DNA of 6,425 nucleotides, from assembly GCA_002367285.1 (NCBI GenBank), contig DFBF01000252.1:1-6425 (forward strand). Reading direction: 5' to 3'. This document shows positions 1 to 6,308 of this stretch, in pieces (positions within the stretch are counted from its first letter, which is position 1; the number at the start of each line of letters is the position of its first letter). This DNA comes from Rhodobacteraceae bacterium UBA3087 (GTDB lineage Bacteria > Pseudomonadota > Alphaproteobacteria > Rhodobacterales > Rhodobacteraceae). The notes under the pieces are model-generated. The model had not been told where the DNA came from, made no database searches, and was given only the letters and a program-made list of their open reading frames with translations. The position numbers and the translations under genes were made by a program.

Positions 1-464
1 AGGTAAGGGAAACTCCCCGACAGCGACCGGTTGGCGCGCGCGGAGAGATCGCGTTTCACGAGACCTGCACCCAATGCGGCGACTGCGCCCGGGCCTGCCC
101 CGAAGGGATCGTGCTGCGCGACCGTGAAGGGTTCCCGGTGCTCGACTTCAACGCCTCGGCCTGCACCTTCTGCGGCAAATGTACCGACGCTTGCGAAACA
201 GGCGCTTTGGTGGTGGACAATGTCTGGCCCTGGCGTGCGCAGGTGGCGCAATCCTGCCTGTCGCTGAACGCCGTGTCATGCCGCATCTGCCAGGATCACT
301 GCGACGCAAACGCGATCCGGTTTCAATTGCGCCCGGGCGGCAATGCCCAGCCGCAATTCGACACCGAGGCCTGTACCGGCTGCGGCGGCTGTCTTGCCCC
401 GTGCCCGGTCGGCGCCATCACCCTTTTTCAAATCACATCCGAAACGGAGGCCCGCCCATGCTGA
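1..464 (+). CDS. napF: NapF, ferredoxin-type protein of periplasmic nitrate reductase (5' end missing)
   Basis: The frame is open from base 3 to a TGA at 462-464, so the true start lies before the window. About 153 residues are visible. They carry three classic C-x2-C-x2-C-x3-C motifs, beginning at bases 66 (CTQCGDCARACP), 162 (CTFCGKCTDACE) and 372 (CTGCGGCLAPCP). Between the second and third lies an atypical C-x7-C-x2-C-x3-C group (about 258-320). This cysteine pattern is that of NapF, a cytoplasmic iron-sulfur protein that in studied bacteria interacts with NapA and helps load or maintain its [4Fe-4S] cluster before Tat export. It is not thought to be an electron carrier to the periplasm. 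The last 7 bases overlap napD, consistent with translational coupling. The missing part is probably only a short N-terminus of a few tens of residues, judged from the usual length of about 160-170. An ATG at 111 is internal and would cut off the first cluster, so it is not the start. Confidence 0.93.
   Translation, partial: VRETPRQRPVGARGEIAFHETCTQCGDCARACPEGIVLRDREGFPVLDFNASACTFCGKCTDACETGALVVDNVWPWRAQVAQSCLSLNAVSCRICQDHCDANAIRFQLRPGGNAQPQFDTEACTGCGGCLAPCPVGAITLFQITSETEARPC
446..450 (+). promoter_or_regulatory. Ribosome binding site of napD
   Basis: GGAGG lies 7 bases before the ATG at 458, inside the end of napF. It decides the napD start: the same reading frame is open from an earlier ATG at 179, but the segment before 458 is napF in another frame and resembles nothing in NapD. 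Confidence 0.7.
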
Positions 465-727
465 ACATCTGCGGCTGCCTGGTTCACACGATGCCTGACA
501 TGACCGATCAGGTCATGGTGGCCATCGCTGCGACCGAGGGCGGCGAAGTTCACGCCCATGAAGACGGACGCATCGTCGTCACTGTCGAAGATATCGAGGG
601 CAAGCGCGCCTCGGAGCAGATCATGGATATGCATCAGATCCCCGGCGTGCTGACCGTCACGCTGACCTATCACCATTTCGAAGAGCTCGATGAAGACGTC
701 GATGCCGCTTTGCCAACCCAACACTGA
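458..727 (+). CDS. napD: NapD, chaperone for the NapA twin-arginine signal peptide
   Basis: This 89-residue protein has the length and layout of NapD, a small cytoplasmic ferredoxin-fold (beta-alpha-beta-beta-alpha-beta) protein. NapD binds the Tat signal of NapA and holds back export until the cofactors are inserted. Visible family marks are the first strand NICGCLVH (residues 3-10), the central strand GRIVVTVE, and the conserved end PGVLTVTLTYHHFEE (about residues 62-76), followed by an acidic tail. The start is set by GGAGG 7 bases upstream. The ATG overlaps the napF stop by 7 bases, and napA begins 18 bases downstream. This places the chaperone directly before its client, as in most nap operons. 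No signal peptide or membrane segment is seen. Confidence 0.93.
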   Translation: MLNICGCLVHTMPDMTDQVMVAIAATEGGEVHAHEDGRIVVTVEDIEGKRASEQIMDMHQIPGVLTVTLTYHHFEELDEDVDAALPTQH

Positions 728-745
728 ACCCGGGAGACCCACATC

Positions 746-3247
746 ATGACAGAGTCCACGTCCCGCCGCTCCTTTCTGAAGGCATCTGCTGCCGCCGCAA
801 CGGCGTCGGCTGCTGGGATTACCTTGCCCAACGGCGCCACCGCACAGGTCCGCGGCCCCGACATTCGTTGGGACAAGGCCGCCTGCCGCTTCTGCGGCAC
901 AGGGTGTTCCGTTCTGGTCGGTGTGAAAGACGGCCGTGTCGTCGCCACACAGGGTGACCCCGAAGCGCCCGTGAACCGCGGGTTGAACTGCATCAAGGGT
1001 TATTTCCTGTCCAAGATCATGTATGGCGCTGACCGCCTGACCACGCCCCTGTTGCGCAAGACCAACGGCGTTTACGATAAGGAAGGCGATTTCGAACCGG
1101 TGTCCTGGGACGAAGCCTTTGACGTGATGGCCGACAAGTGGAAGGCCACCATCAAGGAAAAAGGCCCAACTGCCGTGTCCATGTTCGGGTCCGGCCAGTG
1201 GACCGTTTGGGAAGGCTATGCCGCCGCCAAGTTCATGAAGGGTGGGCTGCGCTCAAACAACATCGACCCGAACGCACGCCACTGTATGGCCTCCGCCGTG
1301 GCCGGCTTCATCCGCACCTTCGGTATTGATGAACCGATGGGCTGTTATGATGATCTGGAGCACGCGGACACCTTCGTGCTCTGGGGCTCGAATATGGCCG
1401 AGATGCACCCGATCCTGTGGTCGCGTCTGACCGACACGCGCCTGACCAAGCCGGGCAGCGAAGTGCATGTGCTTTCGACGTTTGAGCATCGGTCGTTCGA
1501 GCTGGCCGACAATGGCATGATCTTCAAGCCGCAGACCGATCTGGCGATCCTGAACTATATCGCGAATTACATCATCCAGACCGGCGCTGTGAACGAAGAC
1601 TTTGTTGCCAAGAACGTCAATTTCACCAAAACCGCGACCGATATCGGGTATGGTCTGCGCCCGACGCACGAGCTGGAACAAGCCGCTGAAAACCCGGCCC
1701 ACGAAGGTAAGCACGGCAAGCTGACGCCGATCACCTTTGAGGAATACGCCGCAGCCGTTTCCGAATACACCGTTGAAAAGGCGTCGGAAATTTCGGGTGT
1801 GCCGGTTGCGAAACTGGAACGTCTGGCCAAGCAATACGCCGACCCGAACCGCAAGGTCATGTCGCTGTGGACTATGGGGTTCAACCAGCACACACGCGGG
1901 GCCTGGGTGAACAGCCTGATGTACAACGTGCACCTGTTGGTTGGCAAAATCTCCGAGCCGGGCAACTCGCCCTTCTCGTTGACCGGCCAGCCATCGGCCT
2001 GTGGCACGGCGCGCGAGGTCGGCACATTCGCCCACCGTCTGCCCGCCGACATGGTCGTCGCCAAAGAGGCGCACCGCGACATCTGCGAAGCCTCCTGGGG
2101 CCTGCCCAAAGGCACCATTCCGCCCAAGCCCGGCTTCCACGCCGTTCTGATGCACCGCAAACTGAAAGATGGTGATCTGAACTGCCACTGGGTTCAGTGC
2201 ACCAACAACCTGCAAGCCGCGCCGAACATGAACGAAGAAGGCCTGCCGGGGTATCGCAACCCCGACAACTTCATCACCGTGTCCGATCCTTATCCGACCG
2301 TCACGGCGCTGGCCGCCGATCTGATCCTGCCCACCGCCATGTGGGTCGAGAAAGAAGGTGCCTATGGCAACGCCGAACGGCGCACTCAGTTCTGGCGCGA
2401 ACAGGTGTCGGCACCGGGCGATTCCAAGTCGGACGTCTGGCAGGTCATGGAGTTCTCGAAGCGCTTCAAGACCGAAGATGTGTGGCCGGAGGAGCTGTTG
2501 GCCCTGAAGCCCGAGCTGCGCGGCAAGACCTTGTTCGAAGTTCTCTATGAGAACGGCAAGGTCAACAAATACCCGACCAGCGAAGTCGCCGAAGGGTTCA
2601 ACAACCATGAAAGCACCGATTTCGGGTTTTACGTCCAGAAAGGCCTGTTCGAAGAATATGCCGACTTTGGCCGCGGTCATGCCCACGATCTGGCCGACTT
2701 CGATGTCTATCACAAAGCCCGCGGTCTGCGCTGGCCCGTGGTTGACGGCAAAGAGACGCTGTATCGCTTCCGCGAAGGCTATGACCCCTATGTGAAAAAG
2801 GGCGAGGGCGTGAAGTTTTATGGCAAGCCCGATGGCAAAGCCAACATCATCTATGCGCCTTACGAGCCCGCCGCCGAGGTGCCGGATGATGAATACGACC
2901 TGTGGTTCGTCACCGGGCGCGTGCTGGAGCACTGGCACTCGGGGTCGATGACCCGTCGCGTGCCGGAACTGCACCGGTCCTTCCCGTCCGCCGTGGTGTT
3001 CATGCACCCCGATGACGCCAAGGATCGCGGTCTGCGCCGGGGTCAGGAAATCACCGTGTCCTCGCGCCGTGGGGATGTTCGGTCGCGGGTCGAAACCCGG
3101 GGCCGCAACAAACCGCCCCGCGGTGTGGTGTTCATGCCCTGGTTCGACGAAGGCCAGTTGACCAATAAACTGACCTTGGATGCAACTTGCCCGATCTCGA
3201 AAGAGACCGATTTCAAGAAATGCGCCGTGAAGATCGAACGTGCCTAA
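746..3247 (+). CDS. napA: NapA, periplasmic nitrate reductase catalytic subunit
   Basis: The 833-residue product matches the usual NapA length of about 830. It reduces nitrate to nitrite in the periplasm using a Mo-bis-molybdopterin guanine dinucleotide cofactor and one [4Fe-4S] cluster. The N-terminus is a Tat signal with SRRSFLKA (Arg7-Arg8), then an Ala-rich h-region; cleavage is probably near the ATAQ at 31-34. The cluster ligands are C47, C50, C54 and C82 (C-x2-C-x3-C-x27-C). Lys84 is the conserved lysine between cluster and pterin. NARHCMASAV (176-185) carries C180, the predicted Mo ligand, which marks NapA rather than the Asp-ligated NarG. Other family blocks are SNMAEMHPILW (215-225), GNSPFSLTGQPSACGTAREV (407-426), QCTNNLQAAPNMNEE (484-498), and TGRVLEHWHSGSMTRR near 723-738 in the C-terminal pterin-binding domain. 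GGGAG at 732-736 lies 9 bases before the ATG. The frame is intact with no missing key residue. The long open frame on the opposite strand is a compositional shadow. Confidence 0.98.
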   Translation: MTESTSRRSFLKASAAAATASAAGITLPNGATAQVRGPDIRWDKAACRFCGTGCSVLVGVKDGRVVATQGDPEAPVNRGLNCIKGYFLSKIMYGADRLTTPLLRKTNGVYDKEGDFEPVSWDEAFDVMADKWKATIKEKGPTAVSMFGSGQWTVWEGYAAAKFMKGGLRSNNIDPNARHCMASAVAGFIRTFGIDEPMGCYDDLEHADTFVLWGSNMAEMHPILWSRLTDTRLTKPGSEVHVLSTFEHRSFELADNGMIFKPQTDLAILNYIANYIIQTGAVNEDFVAKNVNFTKTATDIGYGLRPTHELEQAAENPAHEGKHGKLTPITFEEYAAAVSEYTVEKASEISGVPVAKLERLAKQYADPNRKVMSLWTMGFNQHTRGAWVNSLMYNVHLLVGKISEPGNSPFSLTGQPSACGTAREVGTFAHRLPADMVVAKEAHRDICEASWGLPKGTIPPKPGFHAVLMHRKLKDGDLNCHWVQCTNNLQAAPNMNEEGLPGYRNPDNFITVSDPYPTVTALAADLILPTAMWVEKEGAYGNAERRTQFWREQVSAPGDSKSDVWQVMEFSKRFKTEDVWPEELLALKPELRGKTLFEVLYENGKVNKYPTSEVAEGFNNHESTDFGFYVQKGLFEEYADFGRGHAHDLADFDVYHKARGLRWPVVDGKETLYRFREGYDPYVKKGEGVKFYGKPDGKANIIYAPYEPAAEVPDDEYDLWFVTGRVLEHWHSGSMTRRVPELHRSFPSAVVFMHPDDAKDRGLRRGQEITVSSRRGDVRSRVETRGRNKPPRGVVFMPWFDEGQLTNKLTLDATCPISKETDFKKCAVKIERA

Positions 3248-3283
3248 GACTTGATGCAACGACTATAAACCGAGGATAAGACC

Positions 3284-4147
3284 ATGCCCGCCGCGAAGAA
3301 ACGCAATCCCAGTGCCATGGACCGGCGCCGCTTCCTTCAGGACGCTGCGCGGGTGACGGCGGGCTGTGCGGTGGCGGGCATGGCGCTTTCACAATTCGTA
3401 ACGGACGCCAAGGCCCTGCCGACCCGGTCGATCCGACCGCCAGGCGCTTTGCCCGACGAAGCCGACTTTCTGGCCGCCTGCATTCGCTGCGGCCTGTGTG
3501 TGCGCGATTGTCCCTATGACACGCTGAAACTGGCCGAACTGGGCTTGGATGGCGCCGCCACCGGCACGCCGTTTTTCACCGCCCGCGATATTCCTTGCGA
3601 GATGTGTGATGACATCCCCTGCGTCGCCGCCTGTCCGACGGGCGCGCTGGATCACGGGTTGACCAACATCGACGACGCCGACATGGGCCTTGCGGTTCTG
3701 ATCGACGAAGAAACCTGCCTGAACGCTTTGGGGCTGCGCTGTGACGTGTGTTATCGGGTTTGCCCGGTGATTGACGAGGCGATTACGCTGGAGCGTCGCC
3801 ATAACGAACGGTCCGGCCACCACGCGATTTTCATGCCTGTCGTGCATTCCGACAAATGCACCGGCTGTGGCAAATGCGAAAAATCCTGTGTCCTGCCCGG
3901 AGAGGCCGCGATCAAGGTCCTGCCACGCCGCATCGCCATGGCGGACGCCGCCGAGCACTATAAGCTGGGCTGGGAAGACCGCGAACAGCTGGTGGATGAA
4001 ATCATCGACCTGCCGGACCGTTTGCCCGGCGAAGGCACGGACAATCTGGTTGCCCCCGGTGGATACCTTGATGGTCTGCCCGATCCTTCGATGGAGGGTG
4101 GTTTTACGCCCAGCGTGACCCTTCCCGGAACAGGGGGGACGAACTGA
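3284..4147 (+). CDS. napG: NapG, Tat-exported ferredoxin with four [4Fe-4S] motifs
   Basis: NapG is a periplasm-facing polyferredoxin that works with membrane-bound NapH to pass electrons from quinol toward NapB/NapA. The 287-residue product begins with a Tat motif DRRRFLQDA (residues 13-21) and a hydrophobic stretch to about residue 38. Four cysteine groups follow: C66/C69/C72/C76, C105/C108/C113/C117, C145/C153/C156/C160 and C192/C195/C198/C202. The blocks DIPCEMCDDIPC and LRCDVCYRVCP are typical of NapG. GAGG at 3272-3275 lies 8 bases before the ATG. A second ATG at 3317 (Met12), directly before the twin arginines, is possible but has no comparable ribosome site. The protein is longer than E. 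coli NapG (about 231 residues) because of a tail of about 57 residues after HYKLGW (225-230), rich in Asp, Pro and Gly. The stop shares one base with the napH start. Confidence 0.95.
   Translation: MPAAKKRNPSAMDRRRFLQDAARVTAGCAVAGMALSQFVTDAKALPTRSIRPPGALPDEADFLAACIRCGLCVRDCPYDTLKLAELGLDGAATGTPFFTARDIPCEMCDDIPCVAACPTGALDHGLTNIDDADMGLAVLIDEETCLNALGLRCDVCYRVCPVIDEAITLERRHNERSGHHAIFMPVVHSDKCTGCGKCEKSCVLPGEAAIKVLPRRIAMADAAEHYKLGWEDREQLVDEIIDLPDRLPGEGTDNLVAPGGYLDGLPDPSMEGGFTPSVTLPGTGGTN
4132..4138 (+). promoter_or_regulatory. Ribosome binding site of napH, inside napG
   Basis: AGGGGGG lies 8 bases before the ATG at 4147, within the last codons of napG. With the TGATG stop/start overlap it supports translational coupling of the two partner proteins. 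Confidence 0.55.
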
Positions 4148-5070
4148 TGTCGGACAAAACCAAACGTCCTGTCGGCCAAGAGGCCATTGACGAAAAGGGC
4201 TGGTGGCTGGCCCATAAATTCTTGGTCCTGCGCCGTGTCTCGCAAGCCTTTTTCCTGGGTCTGTTCCTGCTGGGGCCGTGGTTTGGTATCTGGTGGGTCA
4301 AGGGCAACCTGTCCGGGTCGCTGACCTTTGATATTCTGCCGCTGACGGATCCGTTCATCTTTGTGCAGACGCTGTTTGCGCTGCATTGGCCCGAAACCAC
4401 CGCCATCATCGGTGCGCTGATCGTCGGGGTGACCTATGCCCTGATCGGCGGGCGGGTCTATTGCAGCTGGGTCTGCCCGATCAATCCGGTGACGGACGGG
4501 GCGCATTGGCTGCATGACAAGCTGGGCCTGCAAAAAGGCTGGCAGCCGAAACGGTCGACCCGCTTCTGGGTCATGGGTATGGTTCTGGTCGTGTCCGCCG
4601 TCACTGGCACCATCGCCTGGGAGGTCGTCAATCCGATCTCGATGCTGCACCGCGGGCTGATCTTTGGCATGGGCTTTGCCTGGACCTTTGTCCTTGCCGT
4701 GTTCCTGTTCGACCTGTTCGTGTCGCGCCGGGGCTGGTGCGGCCATCTGTGCCCGGTCGGTGCCTTTTACGGCCTGCTGGGAACCCGCTCCGTCGTCCGC
4801 GTCAGCGCGGTGAAACGGTCCGAATGCGACGATTGCATGGATTGTTTTGCGGTCTGCCCGGAAATGCACGTGATTACCCCGGCCCTGCGTGGGACCGACG
4901 CCGACACGCCGATCATCCTGTCGGCGGACTGTACCAACTGCGGTCGCTGCGTGGATGTCTGCGCGCCGGACGTCTTCAAGTTCACCACCCGTTTCGATGA
5001 CACCCTTGCGCCCGCCCGCACGGAACGGAAGAAACCCAAACACCAATCCGAGGCCAGTCGCGCGGCCTAA
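4147..5070 (+). CDS. napH: NapH, membrane quinol dehydrogenase component with ferredoxin domain
   Basis: NapH is an integral membrane iron-sulfur protein that oxidises ubiquinol together with NapG and feeds electrons to NapA. The 307-residue product shows four hydrophobic segments, at about 27-50, 83-101, 140-158 and 172-191. After the second and fourth segments come the family's two CxxxCP motifs, CSWVCP (C106, C110) and CGHLCP (C198, C202), both predicted on the cytoplasmic side. A C-terminal ferredoxin domain carries C227/C230/C233/C237 and C262/C265/C268/C272; in the last group the usual Cys-Pro is Cys-Ala. Four helices with both termini inside fit the charged N-terminus and the cytoplasmic clusters. 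The final 18 residues or so are basic and polar (Arg/Lys/Gln/Ser) and probably disordered. It is slightly longer than E. coli NapH (about 287). The start overlaps the napG stop by one base (TGATG), and napB follows after 21 bases. Confidence 0.95.
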   Translation: MSDKTKRPVGQEAIDEKGWWLAHKFLVLRRVSQAFFLGLFLLGPWFGIWWVKGNLSGSLTFDILPLTDPFIFVQTLFALHWPETTAIIGALIVGVTYALIGGRVYCSWVCPINPVTDGAHWLHDKLGLQKGWQPKRSTRFWVMGMVLVVSAVTGTIAWEVVNPISMLHRGLIFGMGFAWTFVLAVFLFDLFVSRRGWCGHLCPVGAFYGLLGTRSVVRVSAVKRSECDDCMDCFAVCPEMHVITPALRGTDADTPIILSADCTNCGRCVDVCAPDVFKFTTRFDDTLAPARTERKKPKHQSEASRAA

Positions 5071-5091
5071 GACAACCACGGGAGATGCCCC

Positions 5092-5520
5092 ATGAAAAAG
5101 ACCACTTTTATCAGCGCACTTGCGGCTTCGGCCATGCTGGCCGGCCTTGCCTTTGCCCAAACGGCCGGAGGCGTGGATACCCTGCGTGGCGCCGCAGTTG
5201 ACGAACCCGTTGCGGTCGAAGACGTGTTTCACCAGGATGAAACCCGCTTCACGCGCAACTATCGACAGCAACCGCCGCTGGTGCCCCACTCGATTGACCA
5301 ATACCAGATCGACCTGAAGGCCAACCGCTGCCTGTCCTGCCATGACTGGACCACGGCGGGCGATCGTAAGGCTCCGACCCTGTCGATGACCCACTATCTG
5401 GACCGTGAAGGCAACCAGATGGACACCGTCGCCGGGACCCGTTGGTTCTGTAATCAATGCCACGTGCCGCAGGCCGATGCGCCTGCTCTGGTGGAAAACA
5501 CCTTCGAAGCGTCGAACTGA
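5092..5520 (+). CDS. napB: NapB, periplasmic di-haem cytochrome c subunit
   Basis: NapB is the small electron-transfer subunit that forms a complex with NapA and delivers electrons to its [4Fe-4S] cluster. The 142-residue precursor has a Sec signal peptide (MKK, hydrophobic 5-20, likely cut after AFA at residue 22). The mature part starts with the NapB-type segment LRGAAVDEP (31-39). Two c-haem sites are seen: CLSCH (C80, C83, H84) and CNQCH (C120, C123, H124). Likely distal axial histidines are H66 in PPLVPHSID and H101 in SMTHY, as in bis-His NapB proteins. GGGAG at 5080-5084 lies 7 bases before the ATG. Haem attachment needs the periplasmic Ccm machinery, which is not in the window. napC follows after 31 bases. 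Confidence 0.96.
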   Translation: MKKTTFISALAASAMLAGLAFAQTAGGVDTLRGAAVDEPVAVEDVFHQDETRFTRNYRQQPPLVPHSIDQYQIDLKANRCLSCHDWTTAGDRKAPTLSMTHYLDREGNQMDTVAGTRWFCNQCHVPQADAPALVENTFEASN

Positions 5521-5551
5521 TCGCGGCTGAGCGAGGGAAAGGATAACAGAC

Positions 5552-6250
5552 ATGTCTGAAACGAACCCAGGATTCATCCGCCGCTTCTGGCGCTTCTTCT
5601 GGTCGCCCTCGGGTGTCCTGTCGCTGGGCTTCCTGTTGGTTGTCGGTTTCGTTGTGGGTGTCGCCTTTTGGGGCGGCTTTCACTGGGCGCTTGAGGCCAC
5701 CAACAACGAAGACTTCTGCGTCTCGTGTCACGAGATGAAGGACAACGTGTACGCCGAATACCAAGGCACCGTTCACCAGAACAACAGCTCAGGCGTGCGG
5801 GCAACCTGCCCGGATTGCCACGTGCCGAAAGACTGGTGGCCCAAGATCATTCGCAAGATCCAGGCTTCAAAGGAGCTGTATGGCCACTTTGTCACCGGTG
5901 TGATCGACACCCCCGAGAAGTTCGAAGAACACCGCCTGTATCTGGCCAGCCGCGTCTGGACCGCGATGAAGACGACGGATTCGCGCGAATGTCGCAACTG
6001 CCACAAGTTCGACTATATGGACTTTACGTTGCAAGAGGGTCGCGCCGCTGACAACCACCAAATCGCCCTGGACGAAGGCAAGACCTGTATCGACTGCCAC
6101 CAGGGCATCGCCCACAACCTGCCCGAAGGGTGGCAGGACGCCTATGAGGACCTGTCGGCAGACCTGGCCGCCAATGGCCACATGGTCACACCGCGCGCCC
6201 GCGCTGTTGCCGATCTGCAAGGGTATCTGGAGGGTGGCGAAAGCGACTAG
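5552..6250 (+). CDS. napC: NapC, membrane-anchored tetra-haem cytochrome c (NapC/NirT family)
   Basis: NapC oxidises quinol at the periplasmic face of the inner membrane and passes electrons to NapB. The 232-residue product has a short basic N-terminus (RRFWRFF, residues 10-16), one membrane helix at about 20-42 that serves as an uncleaved anchor, and a periplasmic domain. Four c-haem motifs are present: CVSCH (56-60), CPDCH (86-90), CRNCH (147-151) and CIDCH (179-183). The first is followed by Glu-Met (CxxCHxM, Met62), the position that gives the unusual haem 1 ligand in the related NrfH structure. Length and spacing match NapC (about 200-235) rather than longer TorC-type fusions. AAAGGA at 5538-5543 lies 8 bases before the ATG. 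It is the last gene before the terminator. Confidence 0.96.
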   Translation: MSETNPGFIRRFWRFFWSPSGVLSLGFLLVVGFVVGVAFWGGFHWALEATNNEDFCVSCHEMKDNVYAEYQGTVHQNNSSGVRATCPDCHVPKDWWPKIIRKIQASKELYGHFVTGVIDTPEKFEEHRLYLASRVWTAMKTTDSRECRNCHKFDYMDFTLQEGRAADNHQIALDEGKTCIDCHQGIAHNLPEGWQDAYEDLSADLAANGHMVTPRARAVADLQGYLEGGESD

Positions 6251-6264
6251 TCGAAAACACAAGT

Positions 6265-6293
6265 CGGGCCGCGCTTGACGGGCGGCCCGTTTT
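6265..6293 (+). terminator. Rho-independent terminator of the nap operon
   Basis: CGGGCCGC (6265-6272) and GCGGCCCG (6282-6289) form a perfect 8-base-pair GC-rich stem with a 9-base loop, followed directly by TTTT (6290-6293). It starts 15 bases after the napC stop, which is where the operon would be expected to end. The T run is short, so some read-through into the next gene is possible. Confidence 0.85.
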
Positions 6294-6297
6294 GCCA

Positions 6298-6302
6298 AGG
6301 AT
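6298..6302 (+). promoter_or_regulatory. Ribosome binding site of the downstream gene
   Basis: AAGGA lies 6 bases before the ATG at 6309 and sits just after the terminator T run. It supports the 6309 start. The ATG at 6301, which overlaps the site, reaches a stop after three codons. Confidence 0.6.
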
Positions 6303-6308
6303 GAACAT

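Noticed and set aside
179..457. N-terminal extension of napD in the same frame
   Set aside because: This segment is napF coding in another frame, and the ATG at 458 has the ribosome site and starts the NapD fold.
1253..3259. 668-codon open frame on the minus strand opposite napA
   Set aside because: It is fully antisense to an unmistakable, intact napA. GC-rich codon bias removes stops from one antisense frame. The predicted product shows no recognisable motif.
3251..3269. TTGAT half-site and TATAAA in the napA-napG gap, as an FNR box or internal promoter
   Set aside because: The second FNR half (ATCAA after 4 bases) is absent; CGACT is found instead. The spacing between TTGATG and TATAAA is only 7 bases, too short for a -35/-10 pair.
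5521..5534. Small hairpin TCGC/GCGA between napB and napC
   Set aside because: Four base pairs with a 6-base loop and no T run is too weak to call a terminator or processing site.
3958..5577. 539-codon open frame on the minus strand opposite napG, napH and napB
   Set aside because: It runs across three clear genes and their junctions, and its product is low-complexity, rich in Arg, Gly and Gln. It is a compositional shadow.
6275..6280. TTGACG as a -35 box for the downstream gene
   Set aside because: It sits in the terminator loop, and no -10-like sequence lies 16-18 bases downstream; that position holds the ribosome binding site.
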